Shown: positions 24,449-35,043 of the stretch, in pieces
How positions within the stretch are numbered: position 1 is the first letter of the stretch
Layout of the letters: each line of letters begins with the position of its first letter
Assembly: GCF_010093535.1 (NCBI RefSeq)
Contig: NW_022985177.1
Span: 910,857 to 974,856 of the forward strand
From: Lindgomyces ingoldianus
Taxonomy: Eukaryota; Ascomycota; Dothideomycetes; Pleosporales; Lindgomycetaceae
Length of the DNA stretch: 64,000 bases
Direction of reading: 5' to 3'
Notes under the pieces: model-generated
The model's input: the letters and a program-made list of their open reading frames with translations, nothing else
Told to the model about the DNA's origin: nothing
The model's database searches: none
Position numbers and translations under genes: made by a program

Positions 24449-25321
24449 ATGTCGTCACATGACTTCTACAATTCCACTCCTGGATCGAACCACCCTCCTA
24501 CCCAAGGATACAACCCTGCCGGAGCCCCGCCCAACCAGAGCTATCCTCCACAGCAATATGGCGCTCAGCAACAAGGTGGACAACAATATGGTGCTCCGCA
24601 ATACGGTGGTCAACAACATGACGGTCAGCAATATGGTGGACAGCAGCACGGCGGACAGCAATACGGTGCTCCCCCTCAGCAGTACAGCGCTACGCAATAT
24701 GGAGCTCCCCAACAGCAGTACGGCGCTCCTCAGCAGCAGTACGGCGCTCCTCCTCAGCAGTACGGTAGTGCTCCTCAGCAGCATGGTTCTCCTCCTCAGC
24801 AGTATGGAGCTCCTCCCCAACACGGTGCACCTCAACACAGCGCCAATCATCAGTACGCGCCCCAAACTCAGCCACCACCCCAACACGCCCCACAAACTCA
24901 CGACACTACTGCACCTCCCGCCGGTGCTGGCGAAGGAGAACGTGGTCTCTTCGGTAGCAACAGTAAAGGCGGCAAAGAGTCCGGCGGCATGATGGGAAAG
25001 GGTCTCGGATTCTTGGGCAAGTTCGCTGAAAAGCAGATTAAGAAGAAAACGGGAATGGGAGGGTCTTCTGGACATGGTGATAAGGCTCATGGCGGTGGGG
25101 CACATGGTGGAGGAGGAGGGCTTTCGGGGCTCTTGGGTGGACATAAGAAAGCTAGCCATGGAGGACATGGTGGAGGGCATGGTGGAGGGCATGGTGGCGG
25201 GCATGGTGGGGGTCATGGTGGGGGGCATGGTGGAGGTCATGGAGGACACGGGGGACATCATGAAGAGCACCACGAGGAGTATCAGGAGGAGGAGTATGAG
25301 CAAGAGGAGTATAGTGACTAA
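24449..25321 (+). CDS. Low-complexity Q/G/Y-rich protein with Gly-His repeats
   Basis: Intronless 290-residue protein. I chose ATG 24449 (MSSHDFYNSTPGSNHPP) over the upstream in-frame ATG because it has the better context (GAAAATG) and begins the conserved-looking composition. Residues about 30-150 are imperfect repeats of the type QQYGAPQ and QQYGAPP, a prion-like composition. Residues about 170-210 (GLFGSNSKGGKESGGMMGKG, then a basic KQIKKKTGMGG) look like the only ordered part. Residues about 215-275 are GGHGGGHGG repeats, followed by an acidic, Tyr-rich tail (EEYQEEEYEQEEYSD). The His clusters could bind metal or membranes. Function unknown. Similar Gln/Tyr-rich proteins occur in other fungi, often linked to stress granules or calcium-dependent membrane binding; neither is shown here. 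Confidence 0.75.
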   Translation: MSSHDFYNSTPGSNHPPTQGYNPAGAPPNQSYPPQQYGAQQQGGQQYGAPQYGGQQHDGQQYGGQQHGGQQYGAPPQQYSATQYGAPQQQYGAPQQQYGAPPQQYGSAPQQHGSPPQQYGAPPQHGAPQHSANHQYAPQTQPPPQHAPQTHDTTAPPAGAGEGERGLFGSNSKGGKESGGMMGKGLGFLGKFAEKQIKKKTGMGGSSGHGDKAHGGGAHGGGGGLSGLLGGHKKASHGGHGGGHGGGHGGGHGGGHGGGHGGGHGGHGGHHEEHHEEYQEEEYEQEEYSD

Positions 25322-26706
25322 TCACGAGCCGTGTTTCTATTTTCTATTTATTTTTTTTTAAAAAAAAGAGAAAGTTCCCAGACATAATGCGTCAGCCATT
25401 GTGGATCTTTAAAAGGTGATCGTCTTGAGAATGTTTTCTATATTGACATGCTGCTTATTTGCACTTAAGCCTATGGTTCTAAATGGAAGCTTTACAGGCG
25501 TTCAATTCTTCAGGTTTAATTCCAGGAAGTCGTTATTCCGGAAACCACCCCCACCGCCCATTACTCAAACTCTCCCGGTTCACGTCTTAGATCATGTAGT
25601 ACCAGCGAAAGCACCTCTCTCGGTACTAGAAATTGACGACACTATACTCGTCCATTTTGTGAGTCTAAACACGACCTTCGTCATTGACTTGTTTGAAGGA
25701 CATGCGTTTGGCTGTAATGATCGACAGCTCGTTCGACACTAGTGTAGGAACTCTAGAGCCAATCTGAACCTCTCTGGTGAATGTGTTTAACGTAGATGGG
25801 CTCAATGGGAATCCAGAGTGTTTCTCTTTGGTGAATGTATGCATACCAAATAGTTCTAGTGAGCATTTATGTCCCGCACTGCAGTAGCGGATGTCAGGTC
25901 CCACAAAAGTAGGAAACTCTTGACCTGGAGTTTTAATCTCGCCCCTGGTATCGATTTCCCAAGAGGAAAACGAAACTGAATCCATCGCCGTAGACAGGAA
26001 TGGGATCCGGTGTCCTCCCTGGGACTCGTAGACGGCTCTTTGGATACAGGAATATCGTTCTGGATGTTAGGGACTACATAGCTCGGATACTCTGGTGGTA
26101 TCTTGCACACGACTGCTGCTTATTCTCGTCGATTGAAGCCAAATGGAAACTGCTCGCCAAAAACCCTCTATAAATAGTTGTTATTTGTTCTGGGGACATT
26201 TCTTCAAACAAGGCTCTGATACAATTCCCGCCGGAAGTTCCTTTCCTTATCTAGCAATAGACTGCTAAATTAGACAGAGATTATCCGAGTCTGTCATTAT
26301 AGTAGGGCAAGATGTAGGAAAACCTTTTTGCGACATCATACGAAAGGACTACTAGTTACTTCCGAAGCAAAACTGAAAGCGTTGAAGTTGATGACGTGGA
26401 TTTAGTCAATAATATGGGAACGGGCAGTTAGGTAACAGATGTACACTGTGGAGTATGAGAGGCCGGTCTAAGATGACCCGCTGAATTTAGCGTGCCAGTA
26501 TCTTCTACCAAAATTTCCTTCCTTGAATAAACGATTTCCTAGGGCTTCTTGCAAGAGTGTGAGAGTTTCTGGCCAAGTGTGCGACACCTCACCATAGATA
26601 TACTATTACTATCCCCAGGGATATTCCACCCCAGCGTCAGCCAGCATAAGCCAGCATGTCAGACAGTCAATACCCGGCCATTTAAAAACCAATCTAGATG
26701 AATGTC
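25322..26706. other. Intergenic, nothing recognised
   Basis: Starts with a T/A-rich probable 3' untranslated region. Short frames at 25416-25742 (+) and 25665-25985 (-) show no family signal. Confidence 0.45.
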
Positions 26707-27033
26707 CTAGGCGCCCACGACTCGTTGCTTTGGTTTCACCGTATTAGTTGAGGTCGCAGAGAATGTCGAAGATCGCGTCAGTCCATTTCCAGGCGTTCCA
26801 ACAAATTTTTTTGCGCCGCCGATCTTAGGTCCGGAGAATTGAGGTGGTTTAGCAGTTTCCTCTTGCGATTGCGATTCTGATTGCGATTCGTCTTGTATTT
26901 GCTTAGCCTCAGAGCTCACAAACAGATTCATTTTCTTCTTTGTGACTTCTGCTGCGTGCGAACCGGGACGGATTTTGTAGCCTCCATAAACATCGACTGG
27001 GAAAGCGAAGGTGGAAGATCGAGCGAGCGGCAT
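26707..27033 (-). CDS. Small protein of unknown function
   Basis: A 108-codon intronless frame. It starts MPLARSSTFAFPVDVYGGYK, continues IRPGSHAAEVTKKKMNLFVS, then an acidic Ser/Gln-rich stretch (DESQSESQSQEE) and a basic Gly-rich end (PKIGGAKKFVGTPGNGLTRS). Amino-acid use is even and looks coding rather than random, and the frame is read divergently from the DUF6594 gene 333 bp away. No domain is recognised; it is probably largely disordered. It could also be a partial gene. Confidence 0.45.
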   Translation of the reverse strand: MPLARSSTFAFPVDVYGGYKIRPGSHAAEVTKKKMNLFVSSEAKQIQDESQSESQSQEETAKPPQFSGPKIGGAKKFVGTPGNGLTRSSTFSATSTNTVKPKQRVVGA

Positions 27034-27366
27034 TGTTCGGTACGGTTTGGAGTATTAATGGTTGACTGCGATACTGGGGAACGAGGCTGACGAGGGGGGT
27101 GTCAAGCGGGGCTAAAAGAAAGATTGACTGAGGCAACGAGATAGTTCGGGGCGTTTCAGTGTAGATAAGATCAGTCCGAAGAGAGACTTAGTGGCACTGC
27201 ATTCTCACATCTTTAATTATAGTAACAAAACAACCTCCGTCAGTGGTCCAAAAAGTGCCGCTATGTTGTGTAACGCCAAATACCTTTCAGCTGAGTTTCG
27301 GCCTCGTCATATCTTTCCAGGCAAACTTTTGGACAATTCCACCCAAATCCCCAAACAACACTAAAA

Positions 27367-28297
27367 ATGACAGAAAATGTGTCAACAGAAGCGCTCCACA
27401 AAAGGCCTTGGAAATATGTCGGCTATCGCGGTTTTTGCGACTTTGTAGTATCTGACAACGACTTCTTCGTCCTACGACGCTTCAGCCAACTTACCGCAAG
27501 GGTACTGTTAGCGCTTCAAGACGAGCTCTCTGAACTAGAAGAGCAGCTGCAGCTTCTCGAAAATCACCTTTCGGATCCAGCATCTCCAGATGTCCACAAC
27601 GGTTCCTTACGAGAAGAGACCTCGGAGACGAGACTGGAGCTGATTCGAGAGATCGACAAGAAGCTCCGAGCATACAGTCAGCCTCAAATTTCTTTCCAAC
27701 CAAAGCTTCATAGACTTATATATGATAGACGAACTCGTAATTCAGCATTCCGAGGTCCGATCTCGTCCCCGAGTGCCGGAAAAGGACATTTCGAGCATCT
27801 CGAACTGGTTCCACAACTATGAGAACGCGATTCACCCACCTGAGACCTCCTACATACACTCCCACGGCGACCTGTTTGCCGTTGTTCCAAAGAATAAAAC
27901 ACCTCTTCGCCGTCTTCTTGAGCAATCCTCGCATTTCAGGCTATGGAAGCTGTGGAAGAAAGCCCCAAAGATTCAAGATGAAAATATCCACTATACATCT
28001 GATCAACGAATCGACTTCTTCGTTGGCATGATCAACACCACCCTTGGGCTGATAATGCTGATCGTTCCTCTCTGGCTACTCGCTTTCGTGGGTAAGACTG
28101 TGAACCGGCTGGCTATAATCACGGCCTTCCTTGTCTGCTTTTTGTCCTTAGTAACGTTCACGACGATCGCGAGACCTTTCGAAAGCCTAGGGGCTACTGC
28201 GGCGTAAGTGAGTCTAGAGACTGTGTGAGGTAAATGCTAATCATGGAGTTGTAGGTATGCTGCAGTGCTGGTGGTTTTCTTGCAAGTCGCCGTGTGA
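27367..28297 (+). CDS. DUF6594 family membrane protein (second copy)
   Basis: Second DUF6594 gene. Exons 27367-27676, 27714-28203 and 28255-28297 join in frame to 280 residues. It begins MTENVSTEALHKRPWKYVGY and continues RGFCDFVVSDNDFFVLRRFS, then coiled ALQDELSELEEQLQLLENHL, the conserved SSISNWFHNYENAI and YTSDQRIDFFVGMINTTLGL, and three hydrophobic segments ending YAAVLVVFLQVAV. The last intron (28204-28254) is ordinary. The first candidate intron (27677-27713, GTCAGC to CATAG) is only 37 nt, close to the lower limit for introns; the alternative is a frameshift that has broken the gene. It is diverged from the copy at 4355-5915. Function unknown; the membrane-anchored coiled layout recalls small fungal cell-death effectors, which is inference. 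Confidence 0.75.
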
Positions 28298-28853
28298 AGT
28301 ACTATTGTGTATATTATCAACCGACTGACCTTCTCCCACTTCCTCTTTTGATTAGCGCTGTATCCCCGATTTGGAAGCAAAATAACGCCCGGCCCAACTT
28401 CGGCTCAGCTGCTCCGTTTGCACCGCCACAGTTCAGGTGCTCACTTTCCAACTCACCTTTCAATCCCAACTCCATTAGCCAGCCCCCATTATAGAAAATT
28501 CCTTCACGGTTTCCTGTCAACTCTACGCGAAAGATAATCGCAGGGGTGAGCTGGCATTGAAGCCCAGAAATGGGCCATCAAATGAGATGTCCCAGAACTG
28601 CACCCCTAAAATTTGGATAACTAAAGAAGAACCAACAATAAAAGCTCAAATCAATACGCTTCATATTAAGACATATAAAAAAATGGACGTAGAAGGCATA
28701 TCACAATCCCTAGCCCGTTTTATAAAAGATCCTACTAGTAGTACAGACGCTCATATCGGTCGTAATAAAAAAAAGAGGAAAGCCGAAAGCCGAAAGCCGA
28801 ATCCGCTGAATATCACTAACTCGCAACCGCGAACTGGCGGTTCATGAGCCTCC
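28298..28853. other. Intergenic, nothing recognised
   Basis: 3' flanks of two convergent genes. No supported coding frame. Confidence 0.5.
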
Positions 28854-29210
28854 TCACTTTAGGGTTGTTGAAACGTTAGTGAAGTCGTCCATCTCCCGGC
28901 CCGGCAGATTAAGCAGGTCCTCTAGGCTGTCCGCATTCAGGGTCGAAGAGGCCGCAGTGTTAACACCTGCGGATGCCCCTTGCGATGTGGTCCCAGACGA
29001 CTCGGGGTGGTCCTGTAGCGGCGACGGAACCTTCGCCTTGGGTGGCGGGGCGACCTTGGGCTTTGGCGGAGGCAGAGGGGGAATGTAGGGCTCGGGCGGC
29101 GGGCGGACCGGTTGGGTTTGAGGTGGCGGAACAGAAAATTGGGCCGGTGGTTGAACCGGCTGAGTTTGATGTGGATTCATAGTAGAGGGTACTGCCGGTT
29201 TACTCTTCAT
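28854..29210 (-). other. In-frame proline-rich extension directly after the NACHT gene stop
   Basis: After the TAG at 29213-29211 the same frame stays open for 118 codons, starting at once with ATG (MKSKPAVPSTMNPHQTQPVQ). It is strongly Pro/Gln-rich (PPPQTQPVRPPPEPYIPPLP) and ends with an ordered-looking ADSLEDLLNLPGREMDDFTN. Composition continues the Pro/Gln/Ser tail of the upstream protein. Three readings are possible: the stop is a recent nonsense change (CAG to TAG is one C-to-T step), the stop is read through, or this is a separate small gene. Confidence 0.55.
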
Positions 29211-32200
29211 CTAGTTCGTGAAGCTCGATGCAACCTTGGATTGACCAAATACATAGGGTTTCTGTCCCTTAGTGCTGAAATCTCTAGATTTCATGTTGAA
29301 CAAGAACTGTTCCGCCACTGATTTATTAGTATTGGTCTGTCTGAAGCCATTTTCGCCGCTGAAGAACTGCCTGAACAACTCCTCGGGGTCCATCTCTGGG
29401 GAAACTTGACTGGGCGGCTGGCTGGCGGCCGGTGAAGACGAGTACGCCGATGGATCTTGGACCTTGTTGAAGAGCTGTTCGACGGACTCATCTATGTTTT
29501 TATGGGATTGCGTGAAAAAGTTTCTGACAGAATCATTGATGTCCGAATTAGGCCGAGGCTGCCTCAAGACATGGCTGTTCATCGGTTTAGGAGCTGGTGG
29601 AACATCTGGCGAAGCACTCGACGCTGTTGCTTGTGGCGGAGCAGCGCTGCCATTCTCCGAGGCAGGTTTCTCCTGTGGCTGGTCCTCAATCCCGCCCCCG
29701 AGCGGATACTCGCCGATGTGTTTCCGCTCTGCGTCCTTCAGCGTAAGTCTGGCTAGGTGCGCCGCTTTGCGAAGCTTTCGCACCGAGCCTTCAATGTCGT
29801 ATGGATCCTGTACTTGTTGCCGGAACCAGTGGAAAGCAAGCAAGACCAGTCCGCATAGAACGATAATGCCGCATATTTGCAGCACATGGACGTAGGTGTG
29901 GAGAAACAGAACCCAGGCAAGCTTCGCCGCCCAGACCAGCGGCTTGAATGGCCACAATAAAACCCACGCAATGGCAAGCTGATAGTGAGTTACCAGCTTG
30001 ATGAGGTAGTACTGCGGTACAAATGATGCAAGGACCAGCAGAAATCCCCAGAACCCGAAAGCCGCAACGGAAGCTGCAATGATAATATTGTTCAGGATGG
30101 CGAGACCCGAATAGAACCAGTACCAGACTGTGAAGGTGAGGATCGAATAGATTTTCGCTTGATCGTGCATCATGATGTACCCGCTAGCGGTGATTGTGCC
30201 CAGCAGATACAAGACACTGATCAGGTATCTTTGCAAGCTGCACAAGTGAATGAACGACGCGAATGCTATGAGCGCGTACTCTGAGAGGTATGTCCAGCCA
30301 CTGTAGGCGGGATGCGAGGTGCGTATTTGGCGGAAGAATAGCGTGACCCCCACTCCGAGTGTCGAAAGGTATCCCATACAAAAGTTGAAGGTTAACGTCG
30401 TCGATACAGCTCGTGCCCAGTACCACCACGAGAAGTCGTACTGGGATTGAAGATAAAGTGCAGGCTCCTTGATCGCAAGGCGAAGGCGATCCATCGGGTT
30501 ATTCAAGTAGTGTGCTCCAATTGAAGGGAAGTAGATGTTGCGGACGAGGAACATTAATGCTGCCAGGATAAGATGGAAAAACGAGGCAAGGCTGGCCGTT
30601 CGCCAAAGGAAATCGACATGGCGAATTGTCATCTGGACGCCTTGGGCCACCTCTATCATCTGCCGAGCATGTGTTGCGATAGCTTGAGATGCGACGTTGC
30701 CAAAACCCTCAAAAAGGAGAGTGACGTATTTCACAAAGGAAATTTTTAGGATGGCTGGGACTGCCTCCAATGCTGCCGCCACTGGGGCTCTCGCGAGGGA
30801 CTCAGGGGCGTGGCGTGCTAGTGTTTGCTTTGGGTCTTCGAACATTCCAAGATAGCTGCCATCCTGGTTCAAAAGCAGATTGGAGCGAATGTGGTGTTGT
30901 CCGATGGGGTTGTAGACGAGTGTCTTCATAAAGGACTGCTCGTTGCTGCCTCCAAAAAGTTGAAGGATGACGTGCGAGGTCATGTATTGGCCACCAGACA
31001 TTCCATGTAGGCGCTTCACCTGCTCTCGGTTTTCGGTGGATGCGCGCAGCAGCTGTCGACCGCCGAGGTTGGGCTGTGCGTTCACTCGGCTGACAGCACG
31101 CATGTATTGGCGATTCGATTCTGCATTCGCTGGGATTTGGTCCTGCAGCTCTCTCCAGGCGAAGCATTGAAGGACGAAGCGTGCCGGTCCCGCCTGCGGG
31201 TCGTCATCGTTGCAGATGAATGGGTCAATAGGATCCCAGTTGGAGGAGAGCTGATCCCAGAATGGGGCGCTTCCGCACTCTTCTAGAAGACTTGCAGCAT
31301 AGACCAGTGGGTGAATGGGCGAGAATGTTGTACCGCCTGCGCTAGATATCAAGGCGCTGTACACTGGGTTCACGGCGAAGCGAAGAGCCACAGAACGGAG
31401 ATTGCGAGCAGCTTCTAGCAACGCAGATGTCCCTCCAGACCTTGATATAGCTTTCTTGTAGGCTGGCTTCTCCAGCAATGCATCGATACGGAGTCGGATG
31501 ACAGTGGTGTCCTTTGGCATCAAACGACCGCGAACCCTCTGGTAACCCCTTCTCACAAAGTTTTCGCACATCTCGTACGCTGTTAGAGGAGCATCTTCTT
31601 CTGGGACGACCAGTTTCTTATAACCGAAGAGGGTCGTTGACAATGCATCTTCGGGCTCCTTTTGAATGTTTGTCAAGGGCTCAATCGCCGGCAGAAGACA
31701 TTCGCGGGCTCGCTTCAGACAGAGAATGTACTCCAAGTCAGAGTATCGGCCACCCACAGGAGGGAGATCTCGACCGACAAATTCCGTGAGCGCTCCAAGG
31801 AAAGCAATCGTGTCACGACTGACGCCTCTGATCATCTGATCCAGGATAACGCCAGGTCTGGCTGAGGAACGTTTCAGGTGATACTTCCAGTGGTCCCAGC
31901 AATACTCCACGAATGGAATCGGTGTCGTTGCGAACGAAGTTGCGTGCGATAAGGTGGAGCTCTGAACAATTCGCATGCAGAGTTCAGCTGCCGCTGCCTG
32001 AGCCTCGCGCCCAGTGAACTGATATCCCGCCAACCGTAGTTGCTCGCTGGCAGAGCTCTGAGGGTGGCTCTCCGAATCATCTGGCAGCAGCAGTGCTTGT
32101 CGAACTGAATCATGCACTAACTCCACGGTTCCTTTCTGGATGTCGAATTCAACCAGAGAATCCAGAAGGCCGCGAATCTCCTCCATAGCAAATTGGTTGT

Positions 32201-34567
32201 CTTTGAATTGCTCCCGACCCCTGACTAAGCGTTTAACTTCGCCGTCGATCGTCTTGAAGGTGCCATCATCCTCTTCTTGGAACCCGGTGGTGCCAATGGT
32301 GTAAGCATAGTAGAGCTCAGTTGCAGTGAGAGGGCGGGCGTGGACGGTGAGGAGCTTGAGAGCGAGGCGGATTTTCCTCTGGGCATCTACTGCCTCGTTT
32401 CCACTAGGCAATCGCATAAACACTTTCTCCCAGGTTTGTGTGAGAGTTGGTGGTAGATTACCTAGCCATTTGTCAATGCCTTCAACATCTCCCGCGTACT
32501 TCTCCAACAGCTTGAAGGCTCCATTGACCCACTGGAACACGCCCTGAGCACCATCGGTGAGCGACTGGACGATTTTGTCTCTGCAGTCTTGCAGCTTTGG
32601 CTTTTGTCTCATCAATTCGTCGCCCTTGGTCTGGACGAAGTTGGCAATGTCGCCTTCAGTATAGCGGCAAATGTCAATTTCCGCGCGCCTCGGGAGAGTC
32701 TCCTGCATGGCAAAGGAGATGGAGCTGGTGGCCTGGCTGACCACCATGATCTGTAGTCGTACTGCTTGATTTGACGTTGCTTCGGCTTGGGTTTGTTCGT
32801 CCTTTTTCGCCTTCGGTGGCGATGAGAGTTGCTTCTTGAGCCTAGCAAGAGCTTTCAGACATGCGATGCCTTGATCGTCTTCGCTGTTTTCCTCAACTCC
32901 GTCTACGATGATGTACGCCGGTCTGCTGAGGAGCGTGAGCATATCAACGAGGAGTTTGATGAACTCTGCCTCCTCGTCTTCCATCGCACCAGGGTTTCGC
33001 ACTCGCTTGTCCACGAAGTTCCTAGCCGTCGCGAATAGCTGTTCATTGTCATAGTGGATTGCTAGCAGTTGATGCACCAAAGTTCCCAAGAAACTGACAA
33101 CATGCTGATTCGCACGATTGACGCCGAAGAAGAAGAAGAGCACCGTGGTTTCTTGCTTGACGTATCCACAGGCATTTTTGTTCTTGTCCAGGCGACATAC
33201 GGGAAGGCCAGCGCTGTCGAAGTTTGCGCCGGTTGCTCGGCCTTGGTCTGTTCGAAGCCAGTCAATAATGTACGCGGCCAGCACACTTTTTCCGGCTCCG
33301 CCTTTCCCGTAGACCCAGAAAGAGTCCAGGCGGTTGGAATTGGATATCCAGCGCTTGAAGTCATAATGAGCGAGAATCCACATGCAGGATTTGGGCGTGT
33401 GTCTACGATGGGAGAGCTTCGTACGGAGTTGATCAAGCTGGCCGGTGGCCGGTTTCAGCGCAACTTCGACGGCTTTGCTTGCTTCGGATGCACCTGTCGT
33501 CCCGTAATTACCAGGAGTGAATGTTTTGGCGATGCGCTGGGCCGAGTTCGTGACAGCATATTCCAAATCTGTTAACACCACGTCGTAATTTGGATCATCT
33601 CCAGCTTTGAACTTGTTCAGCTCCTTGTGTGTAAGGTTGAAGCCTCGACATTCGGCGTCGGATATGCATGCGGAGGCTTTGCTGACCACTATGTGCGGGT
33701 ACAGAGGAACGCCCTTCATCTCATAGTAACAGTACAGTAGTGCCTGAGTAAGCTTGTCTCCTCTGTACAGCCGTTTGAAGTCTTGTTGCATGTCGTGAAG
33801 GTCTAACGAGTGTGACCGGAGCAGTCTGATAAGGTCTGGAAATGTGGCTTGTCCGCACATTGAACCGAAATACATCTTCGTCTCAGCCCAACGGGAGAAG
33901 GAGGAGCCTTTGTGAGGAGTGCCGAAGAAGAGCAGGCCACCGACCGCGGAGAGGATGTCTTGGTAATTCTGTCGTTCTCGGAGGCCTTCCTTGGTATCAT
34001 GAAGCATCCGATCCGTGATATATTCGTTGGCGATGAGAAGAGCCTTTTTAATAACGAGACCACCGAAACTATGTCCTAAGAAAACGATTGGACGCTTCTT
34101 CCTCGTTGGGCACATCCGGAGCCTTCCAGGATGGCGGCGGTCTCTGATAATCTCTCGCAACAATTGTCTAGCGCATTCTTCAACCGATGTATATGTCGGG
34201 TCGCCGTAAAAGGAAGAAGGGTACGAGAAGGTAAGGATCCGCGCATCAGGCATGCCTTTCGGGAGCTTCTTTCTCAGCCAGGGGTATCGAGACCCATCAG
34301 GTAGCTTCCGCGCCCATCCTGTCTCCGGGTCGGAGTCGAGGCCATGGACGGCGATGATACTGGCACATGTTAGGCTCAGGGCAACAACGAGGAGTCGGTA
34401 TCATACTCTACGGCTGCTTCTCCGCAATACTGGGGATCACCAGCTGGTCGCTCCGCATATGGTATGCTGGGAGTGTGAAGCTCACTGAGCCTCGCATCGC
34501 GAGATTGCTTCTCCTGCTCCTTGAGAGGTTCAAATGCCCACTGAAGAATGATCCTCATGGTGGTCAA
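29211..34567 (-). CDS. Alpha/beta hydrolase-NACHT protein with multipass membrane C-terminus
   Basis: NLR-like protein of about 1769 residues. Exon 1 34567-34407 and exon 2 34359-29211 are joined across a 47-bp intron (GTATGA, branch CCTAAC, GCCAG), giving GEAAVDIIAVHGLDSDPETG. The N-terminal domain is a SesB-like alpha/beta hydrolase: IIAVHGL strand and oxyanion region, nucleophile elbow LGHSFGG (Ser151), then LLFFGTPHKGSSFS. NACHT follows: FWVYGKGGAGKS is Walker A (about 405-412) and AYIIVDGVEE is Walker B (about 535). The middle 600 residues are helical without obvious ankyrin, TPR or WD repeats. Residues about 1300-1560 contain several long hydrophobic segments (FFHLILAALMFLV, IIVLCGLVLLAFHWF), so the C-terminus is membrane-embedded, with a disordered Pro/Ser tail. 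Fungal proteins with this N-terminal pair are candidate non-self sensors; the membrane module is atypical. Confidence 0.85.
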
Positions 34568-35043
34568 TTGGCGATTTCAATGAATGACTGCGACCAAAGA
34601 AGCGGCATAGTACTCTCATAGATCGCAATCAGCTAGAATCTGGGAACCGGGTAGGAGGTCGAGGAATAAGAGGACCGTGCGACTGAGATAGACGCATTGT
34701 CACGGGGTGGACCGCAGCAGATCCACCCGCATGGCTGGGGCTGAATGCTTTTTGCGTCGCGATGGGGGCGGGGCGCTCCGCAGGGTGGCGCTCGAGAATA
34801 GTTTCAGCTCGATGCAGGGTGAGATTGCACCGCGCAAACAGCGAGTCTCGAGGTCTCTTGCAACCACCCGAAGAGTACATACGGAGTATGGGGTAGACTT
34901 GCTGCTGGGAATCCTCACCAAAGCCTCGATTCCTGACATTGGGCCCAGAAAACCCGTCGCTCTGTGGTCATTCTTTTGTGCGACCTCATGTTTAATGACT
35001 CCGAGTCGTTGCTCTACGAACATTTCAGCGTCCTTTATCGGCA
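34568..35043. promoter_or_regulatory. Divergent promoter between the NACHT and DUF6601 genes
   Basis: 476 bp separate two genes transcribed away from each other, so both promoters must lie here. I see no clear TATA box or repeated operator. Frames in this stretch are chance. Confidence 0.5.

Noticed and set aside
24455..25303. 282-codon minus-strand open frame
   Set aside because: It is the mirror of the repeat-coding plus strand; its Leu/Arg/Ser repeats only reflect the antisense of QQYGAP and GGH codons.
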